DNA of 64,000 bases, taken from NCBI GenBank assembly GCA_025667525.1, contig CM046879.1:386221039-386285038 (forward strand), in the 5' to 3' direction. The notes under the pieces were generated by a model. It worked only from the letters and a program-made list of their open reading frames with translations, was not told the DNA's origin and did not search any database. This DNA is from Glebionis coronaria. Its lineage: Eukaryota > Streptophyta > Magnoliopsida > Asterales > Asteraceae. The position numbers and the translations under genes are program-made. Positions 9,665-21,065 of this stretch are shown piece by piece. Numbering within the stretch: position 1 is the first letter of the stretch; every line of letters starts with the position of its first letter.

Positions 9665-10530
9665 GGACTTATAGTCACATCACAGACTGTAACTCGTTCT
9701 TCAAAGAAAGGAAAGTTTATTGCCGATGATAAACTTATCCTTACAACGAGAAATTAATTTTTCTCGGGCATGAGCTTATATAAAAAAAAAAAACAACATT
9801 CCAAGTTTTTAAGCTCATGCACAATGGCTCCTCGTTAAATGACAGACGACGACCCGGACTTCAAAGACAGGGAAGTTTATCCACGCAACGATAACTTACC
9901 CTTTTAACGAGAAATTAAGTTTTATTGGACACGAGCTTATCCTAAAACCATTAAAAGGTTTTAAGTTCGTGTATAAGGCTTTTCATTAAATTTCAGATGA
10001 TGACCCGATCTTCAAATTAAGGAAAGTTTATCGCCGATGATAAACTTATCCTCACAACGAGAAATTAATTTTTCTCGGGCATGAGCTTATATTAAAAACA
10101 TTCGAAGTTTTTAAGCTCATGCACAATGACTTACAGTTAAATATCAGACTGTAACTCGGACGTCAACTTTAGGAAAGCTTATCTTTAAAGATAGCTTATC
10201 CTCGTAACGGGAAATTAAATTTTCTCGGTCATGAGCTTGTATTAAAACATTCCAGGTTTTAAGCTCAGAAAGGAAAGTGAATCTTTTAAATAAGAGAACT
10301 TTTCCTCATAACGAGAAATTCACCTTTCTCGGTCATGAGCTTTTCGTTAAAACATTCAAAGTTATTCAAGCTCATGAAAACGACTTCTAAGTAAATGTCA
10401 ACTTAGGACTCGTTCTTCAGTTAAAAGGAAAGTTTATCTCCGATGATAAACTTATCCTTAACAACGGGAAGTTTACAACTTCTCGGACTTGAGCTCGTTT
10501 TGCAAGATATTCAACATCTTAAGCTCAAGT
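9665..10530 (+). repeat. Tandem four-hairpin cassette array (element F), six units
   Basis: Six units of about 110-155 bp each carry hairpins d, a, b and c in this order; unit 5 lacks d. Hairpin c is at 9768-9820, 9929-9974, 10079-10122, 10229-10267 (right arm cut), 10333-10377 and 10487-10530. Its outer stem reads CATGAG/CTCATG, CACGAG/TTCGTG or CTTGAG/CTCAAG, so both arms change together. Hairpin d keeps a loop close to TAAATNNCAG while its stem changes: ACAGT/ACTGT, TCGT/ACGA, TCAT/ATGA, CTAAG/CTTAG-like. Hairpin b is CGAGAAA/TTTCTCG, or GGGAAGT/ACTTCTC-like in unit 6. Confidence 0.82.
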
Positions 10531-10545
10531 AATTGGTTTTCAAAA

Positions 10546-10612
10546 CGTTGAACACAATTTTTCGAGAATTTCTCAAAAAGGTTTTCTAAATCTTTCAAAA
10601 TTGTGTGTTCAA
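10546..10612 (+). other. Large terminal hairpin after the array (element F)
   Basis: The arms GTTGAACACA...TGTGTTCAA enclose about 45 nt. It corresponds to 3673-3741 of element G and follows the last full cassette in both elements. Confidence 0.7.
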
Positions 10613-10747
10613 AAAATGTTTTGATAAAAAGAGCATGTCTTCTGGAATCGATAATATTTACGATACTAGAAATGTCATTCAATAATGACACGGGGTTGTA
10701 AATAAAGTTCGAGCAGAAGTTCAAATGTTTTAAAACATGCTCAAAAT

Positions 10748-10866
10748 GGTTTGCTATTATTTCAGATAGTAACCCGCTTTTCATACTCAAGTCAAGCATT
10801 TCACCGGAAAGCTTTGACTCAACAACGGGAATTCATTTTCTCGGGCATGGTTTACTTTATAACCAT
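10748..10866 (+). repeat. Relic seventh hairpin cassette (element F)
   Basis: Hairpin d is still visible (GCTAT, loop ending TTTCAG, ATAGTAA, 10748-10774). A CGGGAA...TTCTCG hairpin b follows (10823-10844), then a reshaped hairpin c, CATGGTT...AACCATG (10845-10866). The stem sequences differ from all other units but still pair. Confidence 0.65.
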
Positions 10867-13334
10867 GTAAGGGATTGTGTTTACGTAATAACACAATCTA
10901 ACACGAATATATGTACGTGTCAGTGCATTTATTTGTTAAAATTAGAGAAATCTTGTTTTTATGAAGCTATCATCTCTACAACCATAGCAATCTACAATTG
11001 GTATCTACATACTCGATGATGCGACTACTCAAACGGTGACTACAGCTCTTTCAATAGAACACGGGTCAACAATTGAGGGGGAGCAATTGTCCAGCATTCA
11101 GAATCTTTGACGCCGAAGGTGCCAAGTTCACATATTGGTGTCAAGACAACGATATCAATCGTACATATGGAGTCAAGAGATAACTTCAGACGTGATGAGG
11201 CGACCAACATTCGTGAACAAGAACCATGTGCCTCTTTCATATGATGTTCTTCATCATTCAGGTCCAACCTCATAAATCGCTAATCTTGTGAATACATTAT
11301 CATATATGATCTTTGCACGTGATAAATACCTTACACTTGTGTTTAAAAGGTATTTAATTTACGTTTCAAGTACACCCTCATTAATTTGAAGGGAAGCTTG
11401 TGTACTTCATGAAGATAATTGGATTTGCATTTTTCTTCCCAAATTTTCTTAAAATGCTATTAAATCAATTGATATTAAAAACATCGATTGGGTTAATATT
11501 TTTAATATGGGGGAGAAAATGTGATTTAATATGGGATATTATCACAAATGGTTTGACTTAATGTGCTGGCTCATCCCGACATGTGCGAAATGTTTTCGAA
11601 TATCGTAGCATATGTTAAGGGGGAGCAAAATGGATTTGCTATATCAAAATGGATTTTCATGATGACATATACTTACCCACAACCCATTTATTTCACGACG
11701 ATGAAGATTGTGGTGACATAAGGATGGTAGGATAGGTTAAGTCCTATGATTCTTCCAGAACCGGAGGAATCTTCCCAAGGACATTCCATAGCTTGAAATA
11801 GTAGTCCTTAGGAAAGATGGAGAAAGATTGTGAACGTAGCTGAATGCCGACCAAGTACTTAAGTTAGCACTGGAACAATCACAACAAGGTGCTAGTTATG
11901 ACGTATTGGTAAGCATTGAAGGGGTTGAAGAATGAAAAAGAATTGTAAAGATAAAGGGTGTAAAGAAAGAAGCCCTCCTTACAACTTTAGGCAGAAACCA
12001 AGTCAACACATATGCTATTGAGATCATTTTAATGATTCTCGATATTGAAGACAGACATCATGGACCCAGTGATGCAATGCACAACCCATCCCAGCTAACT
12101 CAGATATCTCTCAAAAGGTATTTGTTTTAATCACACGGAGACAACACATTATCTATTGATTTATTCACTCCGAATAAATTGATATTGAAAAGGTGGCACT
12201 CCTCTCCAGCCTCCGATCACTAAAATCCAAAATGCACGATCGAGTCTAGAGCCATTTGAGATTATCAAATATCTCATTAGGACACACTTTCATGTTTCCT
12301 TGCTTTTTCACACACTGTGAAAAGTAAGAAAGGTTTTAAGAGTCCTACGCAAAATCTTCATGATCTTGCCTGAACATCCGAGTAATACGAAAGTATTTAC
12401 AATGAAGATGGAAATCCTTCTTGAGCGAATATCAAAAAGCTCATGGTAGGTGACTTGTGCGATTCTTTATGAATCCCCAACTTGTGATAACTGGAAAGCA
12501 ACAGCTGTTTAATTCTTAACTGAATTTAAACACGTTCCAGGCCTCTACGCAATATCTTAGTGATCTTGCCAGAACACTCAGAGTGATACCTTAGTATTCA
12601 CGGTGATGAGTGGAAATCCTTCTAGTGTTAACCTCAAACAGCACTTGGTAGGTAACTTGCAAGATTCTATACGAATCAAGCTCGTGACAACTGGAAAGCA
12701 ACGATGGTGCGGTTCTTAATTGAATTTCACTTGTTCCAGGAACATGAATTGACGGCTTCAAATCATGCGGATATTTTTATCCAAATGATTCACTCTTTAT
12801 GTTCGCAGTCAGCTTTGGACGGTCGAATAAAGAGAACGGGTTTACCCGCGAAATCCTGTCAGGAAGTTACTTAATTGAAACTATCCATCACGGGTACGAT
12901 ATCTAATATCGCCAAACGGTCTTCACCGACCGGAGGTAAAATGCTACCGATTTAGAATGAAATGTTCAAAGCCATTTCATTCGTGTCTACTTATGTTGCG
13001 GCATTTGAAGACGGTGGCGTTGCGGAATCCAAGAAGAAGTCGTCCCCGCATGCTTATACTTTATGCACTTAATACCTCATCTAATTCAAGAAAGCCTAAA
13101 AGTTAAGTCTTCCGTTGTATCAAACTCTGAAGCTTTCAAGAATTACAAAGGTATAAGTATGTAGAACATGAAGTCACGAGGAGGCAAATATCACAAGTGA
13201 TGAATGCACAAGGTCAAAGCAAGGACACATGTTCAAGACCAAAGTCAAAGATCTCACCAGCATATTCACAAGAACAAGATCGAAGACTCAAGCATAGTAT
13301 GCTAGGTTTAAGATTTAGTAAAATGGTGTGACCT
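10867..13334 (+). other. Remaining 3' noncoding region of element F
   Basis: No supported ORF. Purine tracts GGGGGAG occur near 11080, 11511 and 11620, two of them in a context shared with G (GGGGGAGAAAATGTGATT). The block 11740-12090 aligns with G at 4431-4700. A duplicated block (12357-12541 and 12557-12740) matches the one in G. Stems there include GTAATAC...GTATTTAC (12382-12400), GTGATAC...GTATTCAC (12583-12601) and CTCTTTAT...ATAAAGAG (12793-12800 with 12827-12834). Confidence 0.7.
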
Positions 13335-13451
13335 CCCTTTGGGGGAGATTGTTGGAAATACGTTTCTCCAAAGAAAGTCTCGGTCACATCATTATTAGCA
13401 TAAATCACGAGCAATAGACTATTTAGGACATTGTAACTTGGAGTGACCTCC
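13332..13451 (+). repeat. Relic polypurine tract and LTR start just upstream of the real 3' LTR of F
   Basis: ACCTCCCTTTGGGGGAGATTG (13331-13351) is followed by TGTTGGAAATACGTTT from 13350, then diverged sequence that still resembles the first 70 bases of the LTR (CGGTCACATC, AAATCACGAGC). The whole motif is then repeated at 13445-13470 as the functional tract and LTR start. This looks like a tandem duplication, or capture of an older LTR edge, that has decayed. Confidence 0.7.
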
Positions 13452-13464
13452 CTTAGGGGGAGAT
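13452..13464 (+). other. Polypurine tract of element F
   Basis: CTTAGGGGGAGAT lies directly before the TG of the 3' LTR and matches the tract of element G in core sequence. Confidence 0.85.
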
Positions 13465-13745
13465 TGTTGGAAATACGTTTTTACGTATTTAGAAAGGATC
13501 GGTCACTCCAATGATATTGGGCTCGTGATCCAATATAGTCCATATAGCCCACATGTAGGGTGGGCTATATAAACCCCCTCCTAGCATGTTAGGAGGGGTT
13601 GGTCATTCTCACTTTCACACATTCAATCTAATATTTCATTTTCTCTCCAACCTCTCTCTAGTTTCTCTCTCTAGTTCTTCATCTATCTTTCTATTTCTTT
13701 AAATCATTCGAACACAAGGATAATCCAAGATTACGAGGACCTACA
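13465..13745 (+). repeat. 3' LTR of element F
   Basis: 281 bp, starting TGTTGG and ending ACCTACA, nearly identical to 6427-6707 and followed by the TAACA duplication. Confidence 0.95.
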
Positions 13746-14009
13746 TAACACCTACTCCTAATTACCTTACTTAAAAACTAAAAATTAACTAATTAACTCC
13801 TCCCAATGAAGGATTAGGAGGGTATTTATAGGAGGAGGGGAGGTGGTGATGTTGCTTCTCTCTTTCTTCTTGTCTTCTCGTCTTTTTAGATAACTCGTCT
13901 TTCTCGACTTTGTCTCGGGATTTGTCGAGTGCTTGGTTCTTCGATTTCGATAAACTTCCGTCTTTAGACTTTTTTCTTCGATAAATCTTCAGAATAAGCC
14001 TTTGACTTC
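13746..14009 (-). repeat. Outer Athila-like LTR (element E), piece 2
   Basis: This aligns with the element B LTR around 51610-51900, for example in TTCTCGTCTTT, CGAGTNCTT and TTCTTCGATAAATCTTCA. It lies between the 3' end of F and the start of A, and ends with ACTTC (14005-14009), the target duplicated by A. On the minus strand a TATAAATA (13823-13830) is followed by CTCCTAAT, the loop CCTTC and ATTGGGAG (13800-13820). This stem pairs fully, with one G-U, only in the minus-strand RNA. Confidence 0.8.
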
Positions 14010-17000
14010 TGATTGTGGTGGTAAGAGCGTAAATGAGCGGTAAGTATTAAGTGATGATTTATGAAAATCAAGCACTAATGACCCTTATGAAGTTCGTTTC
14101 CCAAGGAGGTATATGTGTGTGATTAAAATGTAGCAAGGTTTGAGATTAATATTGGTTAGAAGGGGATGAGAAAAGAGGATGACGAAGACGTGAAATTAAT
14201 TACTACTATGACTAAACGTAAAACCGTAAAATGAGCAAAAAATAAAAATTAATTCTAGAAATTACTAAACATTCATCAAAAATCAAAATAAACAAACTAA
14301 GAGTTTACCAATGATCAAAACTTTTTCAAACCTTTTAATTAATTAAATATTAATTTTTAAATGCTAATTAAAGCCCTAAAAATCAAATTAATTATCAAAA
14401 AGCCCAAATAAAGATTTTTCAATTGGTAAACCTCTAAAATGACCTAAAAAGATTAAAAACTATTTTTATAAATTTTTAAACTAAGAAAAACTATTTAAAA
14501 TGATTTAAAAACTATTAAAACTTAAAATAATTATAAAAATTAATCTAAAGATGATAAAATTAATCTAAGAGTTGCAAAAATCCTATTTTAATGTATTTAA
14601 GCTAAGAAAAATATAAAAAGTGCAAAAATGTGAAATTTGAAAAATAATATTAAAATAATATTAAAATCCAAAAGCAGCTTAATGGGCTTTTTAGCCCAAA
14701 AAGTCAAAATAAGCCCAAATGACTTGAAAAAGCCCCATCTGACACAAAATTTAATTCTAAACACAAAACTCTGAAGGCCTAAAAGCTGAAAGTGAGCTTA
14801 TCACAGCTTAATGAACAAACAACTTATCCTTATTGGGCCAATAAGCCCATTAAGCAATAAGCCAATGCCATACGGTCTAATTTGACACACAACCTTCTTT
14901 TGGGATACTAAAGAGATCTGTAAAAAGAAATTTTGAAAAAACACACTCAATAAGCCAGAAATAAGCCAAGTACAAATCCACTAAAAGACAATATAGTCGG
15001 GTTTTAGTTCTAGGGCACCTCAGGACTTTATTCAACTTGCAAAATGTTACAAATGACTTCAATAATCCAAATCAATCAACCAAAATCCAATAAGCAAAAC
15101 CAATAAGCTGGAATAAGCCAATAAGCACTTATGAAAAAGTCAATTAAGTTAGTTTTCTAGTCAAACCCTAAAGTCAACCCACCAATTGCTCCAGTATGAA
15201 CAAATGGGTCAAATAATGAGCACCTATTAAAAAATCAAAGTTGTTGCTGGTTAAAATAAGCTAGAATAGCTTATTGATAAGCTGATGTCCAATTAACACT
15301 AGCAGGGGGAACTTTCAGTAGGAACTGGTTCCCACTGCCTTGACTATTTGACCTTTGATTTTAGAGATATTCTGTATGTTTTGTTGGAAGACAAGGGCAC
15401 CCAAGTGATCAGTTAATCACAAGGAGTCACAATCAAGCACAAAAACACACTTCAGTATCACCAATTAGCACAGACAAATCAAACGATGCTCAGATCTAGC
15501 ACATACATGGATATTAAGCAGTTATGAACACTTAAGCAGTTTTAAGCTAGAATAAGCACTCCAAATTCAACCAGATGCATACACAAGCTATGTAAACTGT
15601 TATTAAGCACAAACAAACTTAAATCAATCACTGAATCAAAGTATGGAACAAGATCAAAGCAAATTAAACTTGCTGATATGAACTTCAAGAACAATAGCAC
15701 ACTTTGCTGATATAAATGACCAAAGATCCAATTTCAACACTCAAATCCTACTTCCCTGAAGTAACTAACTAGGTTTAATCACTTGTTAACCCTAGTCTAT
15801 GATTAGAACTAGGTGTCCCTTAACCCTCAGCCAATTTCAACAAGTATACAAGATTTAAGAGCCTATTGTTGATTCTAGGTGTTTATATGCACAAAGCTTG
15901 CAGATAAATGTCAGTTAGCACCTATGAGACAGGTTCCAACACAAAGCAACACAAAGCACCAACTCAAAACATCACAAATCCAAAACAGGTTGTTATACCA
16001 AACACACCTTAATCCACAACTTTTCAAAGCAACTTGTGATTTCAACTAACAACCTACTTATTTTATGATTCAAAAACACTTCCTAGATGACTACTAACAG
16101 ATTCAAACACAAAAATCACAACCTTAAACACAAGAACACAAAATCACAGTCCAAAATAAAAAACAGGCAATAACATGAAATTTTTAGGGGAAACTTAAAC
16201 AAGGGATTATACCTGTCCTCCGCAACATCCTAGGAGGACCAACTATGCTCCTTGGACCTTGTTCAACAACTAGAACAAGACCAAGATTCTTCAAAAATAA
16301 GATCAAAACCTGCTGATGTTTAAAGTAGAACAAGGTTTTGATTATGATGATTCTTCAACACAAATGAGCAAACAACTCAACCAAGAGCTTAAATCTCTTC
16401 TCAGGCTTGGTGTCAACAAGCTTGAAGGATCTTAAGGCTTTTGGCTAAGGGTTAGTTCAATATAATAAAAAAAACAGAAACTAGGATTTCAAGGTTTTTG
16501 AACCTTTGAAAACCTATCAAACATAGACGTGCCTTAACCACAAGATTAAGGAAGGTCTAAAAGATCAAATGGAACTCAGATTTTAGCTATTCTAACACCA
16601 ACTTTTAATAAACACAAAAGAGATTTCACAATTTTTAGAAATTCAAATTTTATTTAAATAAAAAGGAATTACAAAGATAATAGCCAAAATCTGGAACAAA
16701 GGGACTCTCACAAATTGAGGTCTCCTTTTATAGGCAAATGCATACAAAACACTATTCATAAACCCTAGATGTGAATTCTCAAAAGTGCCCTTGAGTGCTT
16801 CTAGACGAATCCTTGATATGAGCTGTCCAATTTGATCCTGAGTGTTCATTTATGCTTTGGGGCCAAGGAATGAATGTAAATCGTTGATCTTGACAGGTGG
16901 CATTCCTTAGTGAGGAAGTTGGCATGTGATTGGGTAGACGGGGTTGGGTGTGGGGTCCTTGGTGAGTGGAGAAGAGGGATTTTATTGTTGGGATAGGTTT

Positions 17001-17791
17001 AGAGTGAGGTGAATCAAACGTGTGCCAGGGTAATTGGATTTAACCCTTTGGTTTAAGTAATGGTAATTCTGGGTGGATGAACGGTGAATTGTAACTAGTT
17101 TGATCCGTTTTCTTAGGGAAAGATTTGTTTGGCGCGTGTTTGTGTGTTTAAACTTTCAAAGTTGGCAGTAGCAACCCTTGGTCTTTGGAAAAATATGCAT
17201 ATGAAGTATTTCAGCCCACAAAACCCATTTCCTTCATTAATAAAGTTTGCACTTTTACACTTTTTCCCCAAAACTTTGGCAAAAGGTTTTCAAGGGCTAA
17301 TTTTGCCATTTTTCCATAATTCAAGGGCTGATCTTGGACACTCTTGATCTTCAAAGGTCTTCAATAGATGTTTGCCTTCTTGAGGGACCATAATTGATAA
17401 TGTTGAATAGTTGAGGGACTAATCTTGCCATTTCTTCAAAGTTGAAGGACCTTTTTGCAATTTTGACAAATATAAGGGACCAAACTTGTAATTATGAATT
17501 CACATGGGTTTTAAGTGTCATTTCTTCATTGTTTGAGGATCAATCTTGTATTTCTTCAAGTCTTCAAGGTTTAATCTTGGATAATTCATGAACTAGGGCC
17601 CGGTTCCTTGTACGGCTTCGTTTCTCGTGTCCGTTTTCCTTGTTTCTTGTGATCTTTTGTCTTTTTCATGATATCCATACCTAAAATACACAAGTAAACA
17701 AACACAAGCATATATATGGTATTTCATGACATTTTTATGCATTTAAAGCCCGAAAAGAACGATGAGATCATGTCTAAATGCCATCTCATCA
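14010..17791 (-). repeat. 3' LTR of element A
   Basis: On the plus strand it opens TGATTGTGG and closes CATCTCATCA. It is 3,782 bp. The other copy is longer by about 150 bp, mainly because of a duplicated segment (38249-38373) missing here. It is rich in AATAAGCC-type words. The 68-codon ORF at 16643-16849, kept in the other LTR, overlaps the promoter and is not taken as a gene. Confidence 0.88.
16726..16732 (-). promoter_or_regulatory. TATA box of the element A LTR
   Basis: On the minus strand CTATAAAAGGAGACC gives a good TATA box about 1.06 kb from the LTR start. The same motif is kept at 62747-62753 in the other LTR. It implies a U3 of about 1 kb and a very long R-U5 of about 2.7 kb. Confidence 0.6.
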
Positions 17792-19436
17792 CTCCCCTAT
17801 ACTAAGCCATTGTCGTGCCCTCACGCAATGCTAGAATAAAGTATCTAAGCATCACCAAAATTCAATTTATTACCCTTTATTTGAAAAGTAAAAGACTTGC
17901 AACAATACCACGAAGATGTGTAAAGACATAATGTATGATTTTCATCACGAATGTGACTTTAAGGGTCAATGAATAGAAACAAGTAAATGTCCCTTAGAGT
18001 GAACTTCGTCATCCTTGATTGTCATACATTCCATGCTAAGTGCAAAAACGAGATCATTGTTGGTACAAGTCACAATGCTAACACTACTCATACGTCCAAA
18101 ATGTGTAATACTTTTTCTCCCCGCAATCCTAGTTATTATAAAAGGAAATGGGTTACTAGCATTTTTTAACTATTTGTCATGGATCACGAGTGATTAATAT
18201 TGACTTATTTAAGTATTTATTAGTCCGAAAGCAAAGTAGCACGATTTAATCAATAGTTAGCCGAAGGACAAAATCTTTTAAAACGGCTTCTCGTGTATCT
18301 CCTTAAGTTCATATCTTGGCATAACTCGTTTCACGATTTGAGACCTTTCTCGGACCGATATTTGGCGTGTACTTCATACTTCAAATCTTGGGAAGTCGTT
18401 CTTGAAATTATGGTCTTCTCTTCATATATTTGGAATTTCTTCACTTGACGTTTTTGAGAGATTCTTCATATTTGGACCACGACTTCATCATTTTTATTCA
18501 ATCTTTATTTTGGACTTTGATATACAATGATACGCCTCCTTTTCGGACTTGGATATATTTATCCTCATACCTTGTAAGGGTCTTTTTGGATAGACTTTTT
18601 CCATGATCTTTAGGGGAGTAATTGCTTTTCGTCGTGTGTCTCGATCCTTCATATTGATTTAGGAATAATGATACTTCACATCATCTTGGATCTTTAGCAA
18701 AAATAGAGCTCCTCATGCCTTGTTAGGGCCTTTTTGGATCTTCACCAATCTTCGCGTCCCGCTTCAATAAGTTATGCCTTGGCTATGAACTCTATTCAAC
18801 CCCGAGCAACTTTTAAACGATCTTGCGCTAGAGGCTAAGTAACCTTTCAAATCGTACAACCTTACTTATTGAAATTATTTTTATTCCTAATGCATTGATC
18901 TTATGGGAAGAAAAAGCCACAATTAAATACATATGAGTTTTTGAAAGAATATTTTCATGTTCTACGTTTAGCATGATCACTTGTCTAACTCTATCACTTC
19001 TCGTTCTTCACTATATAAAGACCTCTAATTAAAGAGACTCGTGAATACTTAGCCATGCAAGTCAAAATTAAGCCAAATTTTGATTAGCTTTCATTAAGAC
19101 TATATCAAATCAAAGTTTTGGGTTTTCAAGCCACCTATAGGATCTTGCACTTTCTTGGACTTTTTCAAGTTTAGAGAATGCATTTTATAGTTCCCTTGAT
19201 AAGTGACTTTCTAGGATCAATTATAGGAACTTGCGAAAAGTTCTTGTTCTTATCCTGAATGAGCTAAGTCTTTCGCGTTTTAAAGTTCCCTATATAAAAG
19301 TCTAGCAAAACTTTAATTGAGCGGGTTAAAGAATGTAAATGGCTCCAAATGCCCATCAAGTCAAAAATTAAGTCTTATTCTACCCATCGGAAAATAAACA
19401 TTCGTGTCTTAAAAATACTTATGAAAGTTAAGAAAA
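17792..19436 (-). other. 3' internal noncoding region of element A, with polypurine tract
   Basis: The tract next to the LTR reads TAGTATAGGGGAG on the minus strand (17792-17804). The rest has no supported ORF, yet it aligns closely with the corresponding region of B (52133-53560), although the two LTR families are unlike. A 28-30 bp motif with the core CCTTGTTAGGG occurs twice (18563-18590 and 18711-18740), as in B. Element D is inserted after 19436. Confidence 0.75.
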
Positions 19437-19901
19437 TGTTAGGACCATTGGAATAGTTAATTGTAATAGGTAGACTAGGAGGTATGTAGTTCCTCCTGGT
19501 CATAGTAGTAGTAGGAGCAAGTCGTGCTCCTGGTCTTAGTTAAAGTCAAACTTTATTATTTAGTTATTATTCTGTTAGGATATGCATGAGATATGTTAGG
19601 AAAGGATATGCATATTAGTTTTACACGTTTTTTTTAATGATGTATTAGGGTTTCCTTGTAGTATAAAAGGAACCTTAGCCAGGGGGTTATAGACACCTTC
19701 ATCAAACGTAATTCTAGTTATCATTAATATTAGAAATCCTTAGAAAAGGATCAAGTCATTATAGTTATTTTGTTCTTCTTTATAGTATTTGTATTCCGCA
19801 CTTATATTGTGTATAGAGTCTCTCTGTGAATAGACTTGTGATTACAGAAGTCGTTCACCGTTCCTGACAGGCTGCAAGATCCACATCTAGTGGACCCAAC
19901 A
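19437..19901 (+). repeat. 5' LTR of element D
   Basis: It starts TGTTAGGACC and ends GGACCCAACA. TATAAAA (19662-19668) is in the loop of an imperfect hairpin, GGTTTCCTT with AAGGAACC. Confidence 0.95.
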
Positions 19902-19903
19902 AG

Positions 19904-19916
19904 TGGTATCAGAGCC
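19904..19916 (+). other. Primer-binding site for initiator-Met tRNA (element D)
   Basis: TGGTATCAGAGCC lies two bases after the LTR end. Confidence 0.93.
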
Positions 19917-19976
19917 TGGGAGAGTTTCTGTACAAGAAGAATCAATTTTTCTCATTACTAACATTTTTGTTTAATC

Positions 19977-21065
19977 ATGTCTGCCTCAAGTTCTACTCAA
20001 ACAGGAGAAGATAGTACTCCTAAAACTCTGCAACCTCAGCAGATCGTTGCTACGGTTTCCAACACAAATGGTAAGTTTCCTCTTCTAAAAAAGGTCGAGT
20101 ATGATATTTGGGCAATGAAGATGGAATGGTGGATCACCAACACTGATCAAGACCTTTGGAAGATTATTCTGAATGGGAACAACAGGAAGTTGACTGGAAG
20201 AGACAAGAATGGTAATATTACTCTTCTGGATCCTAAAACTCATGAAGAAATCATAGCCATTCAGAAGGAGGTCAAAGCAAAAACTATTTTGCTTCAATCC
20301 CTTCTTGATGATCACATGGGTGACTTCTACCATTTGGATGATGCTAGAGAGATCTGGAATGGAATAAAAGAAAGGTTTGGTGGGAATGAGAAGTCAAAGA
20401 AAATGCAAAGATCCATGCTGACAGATGAATTCACAGAATTCAAGATCTCAGAAACTGAAGGTATCCATCAAGGGTATGACATGTTCCAAAAGATATTAAG
20501 CCAGTTAAATCAACTTCGGTCGAAACCTGACGATGGTGATATTAATGCAAGATTTCTTAGAGCCTTACCGTACTCATGGAATCAGGTGGTAATCTCTCTC
20601 AAAACAAAAGGTGGGCTTGACTATCTCAATTTTGATGATTTATTTCATAAGCTCAAAACTTTTGAGCCTCATGTGAGGGGATATTCAAGTGATTCTTTTC
20701 CCACTCCTGCTAATTCTGCCTTTGTGAGTTCTATGGGATCCAGTCCCATGTCTTATGCTAGTAGCCCAAGCAATACTGTGTCTTCTCAACATACTTTTCA
20801 GCATACTTCTGCTCCTGAACCAACAGCCAAGTCTGGTAGCATGGTAGAAGCTGTTCTTCATTCTTTTGTTGCTGACGTTTATGCTCAACAGCAACTTGCT
20901 TTTGATGACTTCAAACAGGTTGATAAACTTCACCTGGATGAAATGGATCTCAAATGGCAGATGGCCATGCTCACTCTTAGGGTTCACAAGTTTGAGAAGA
21001 AAGCCGGTCGAAAGTTTAATTACAACCCAAGAGAGCCAGCAAGGTTTGAAAGAAGCAAGGTGTGA
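19977..21065 (+). pseudogene. gag: Element D gag, N-terminal part (UBN2-type), premature stop
   Basis: The start at 19977 (MSASSSTQTG) matches that of the intact gag of C. It contains the copia gag core (WWITNTDQDLW, DDAREIWNGIKERFGG, ILSQLNQLRSKPDD). The TGA at 21063 stands where C has CAA for Gln, just before the zinc knuckle, so this is a point mutation. The same frame continues downstream. Confidence 0.9.

Larger units (their letters stand above)
6427..13745 (+). mobile_element. Element F: complete copia-type element with a single gag-like ORF (non-autonomous)
   Basis: Two 281-bp LTRs (6427-6707 and 13465-13745) are flanked by exact duplications TAACA (6422-6426 and 13746-13750). Inside are an initiator-Met primer site, a repeat-rich leader, one 726-codon ORF, more than 3.8 kb of structured noncoding DNA and a polypurine tract. 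No protease, integrase, RT or RNase H is present. The LTRs differ by one base by eye (C at about 6656 against T in the 3' copy), so insertion looks recent and the enzymes must have come from another element. The shared 3' structure with G points to a G-like helper. Confidence 0.92.

Noticed and set aside
9665..10530. CRISPR-like array
   Set aside because: Units are hairpin-bearing, diverged along their whole length, have no spacer/repeat alternation, lie inside a plant retroelement and have no cas genes near.
10473..10799. Antisense 108-codon ORF across the hairpin cassettes of F
   Set aside because: It lies opposite the array, has no similarity I recognise, and is explained by the AT-rich repeat composition.
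16643..16849. 68-codon ORF kept in both LTRs of A (also 62664-62870)
   Set aside because: Both copies descend from one LTR, so conservation is not evidence; it overlaps the TATA box.
17987..18197. Two overlapping 60-codon plus-strand ORFs in A
   Set aside because: They are antisense to the element, overlap each other in different frames and are not kept in B.
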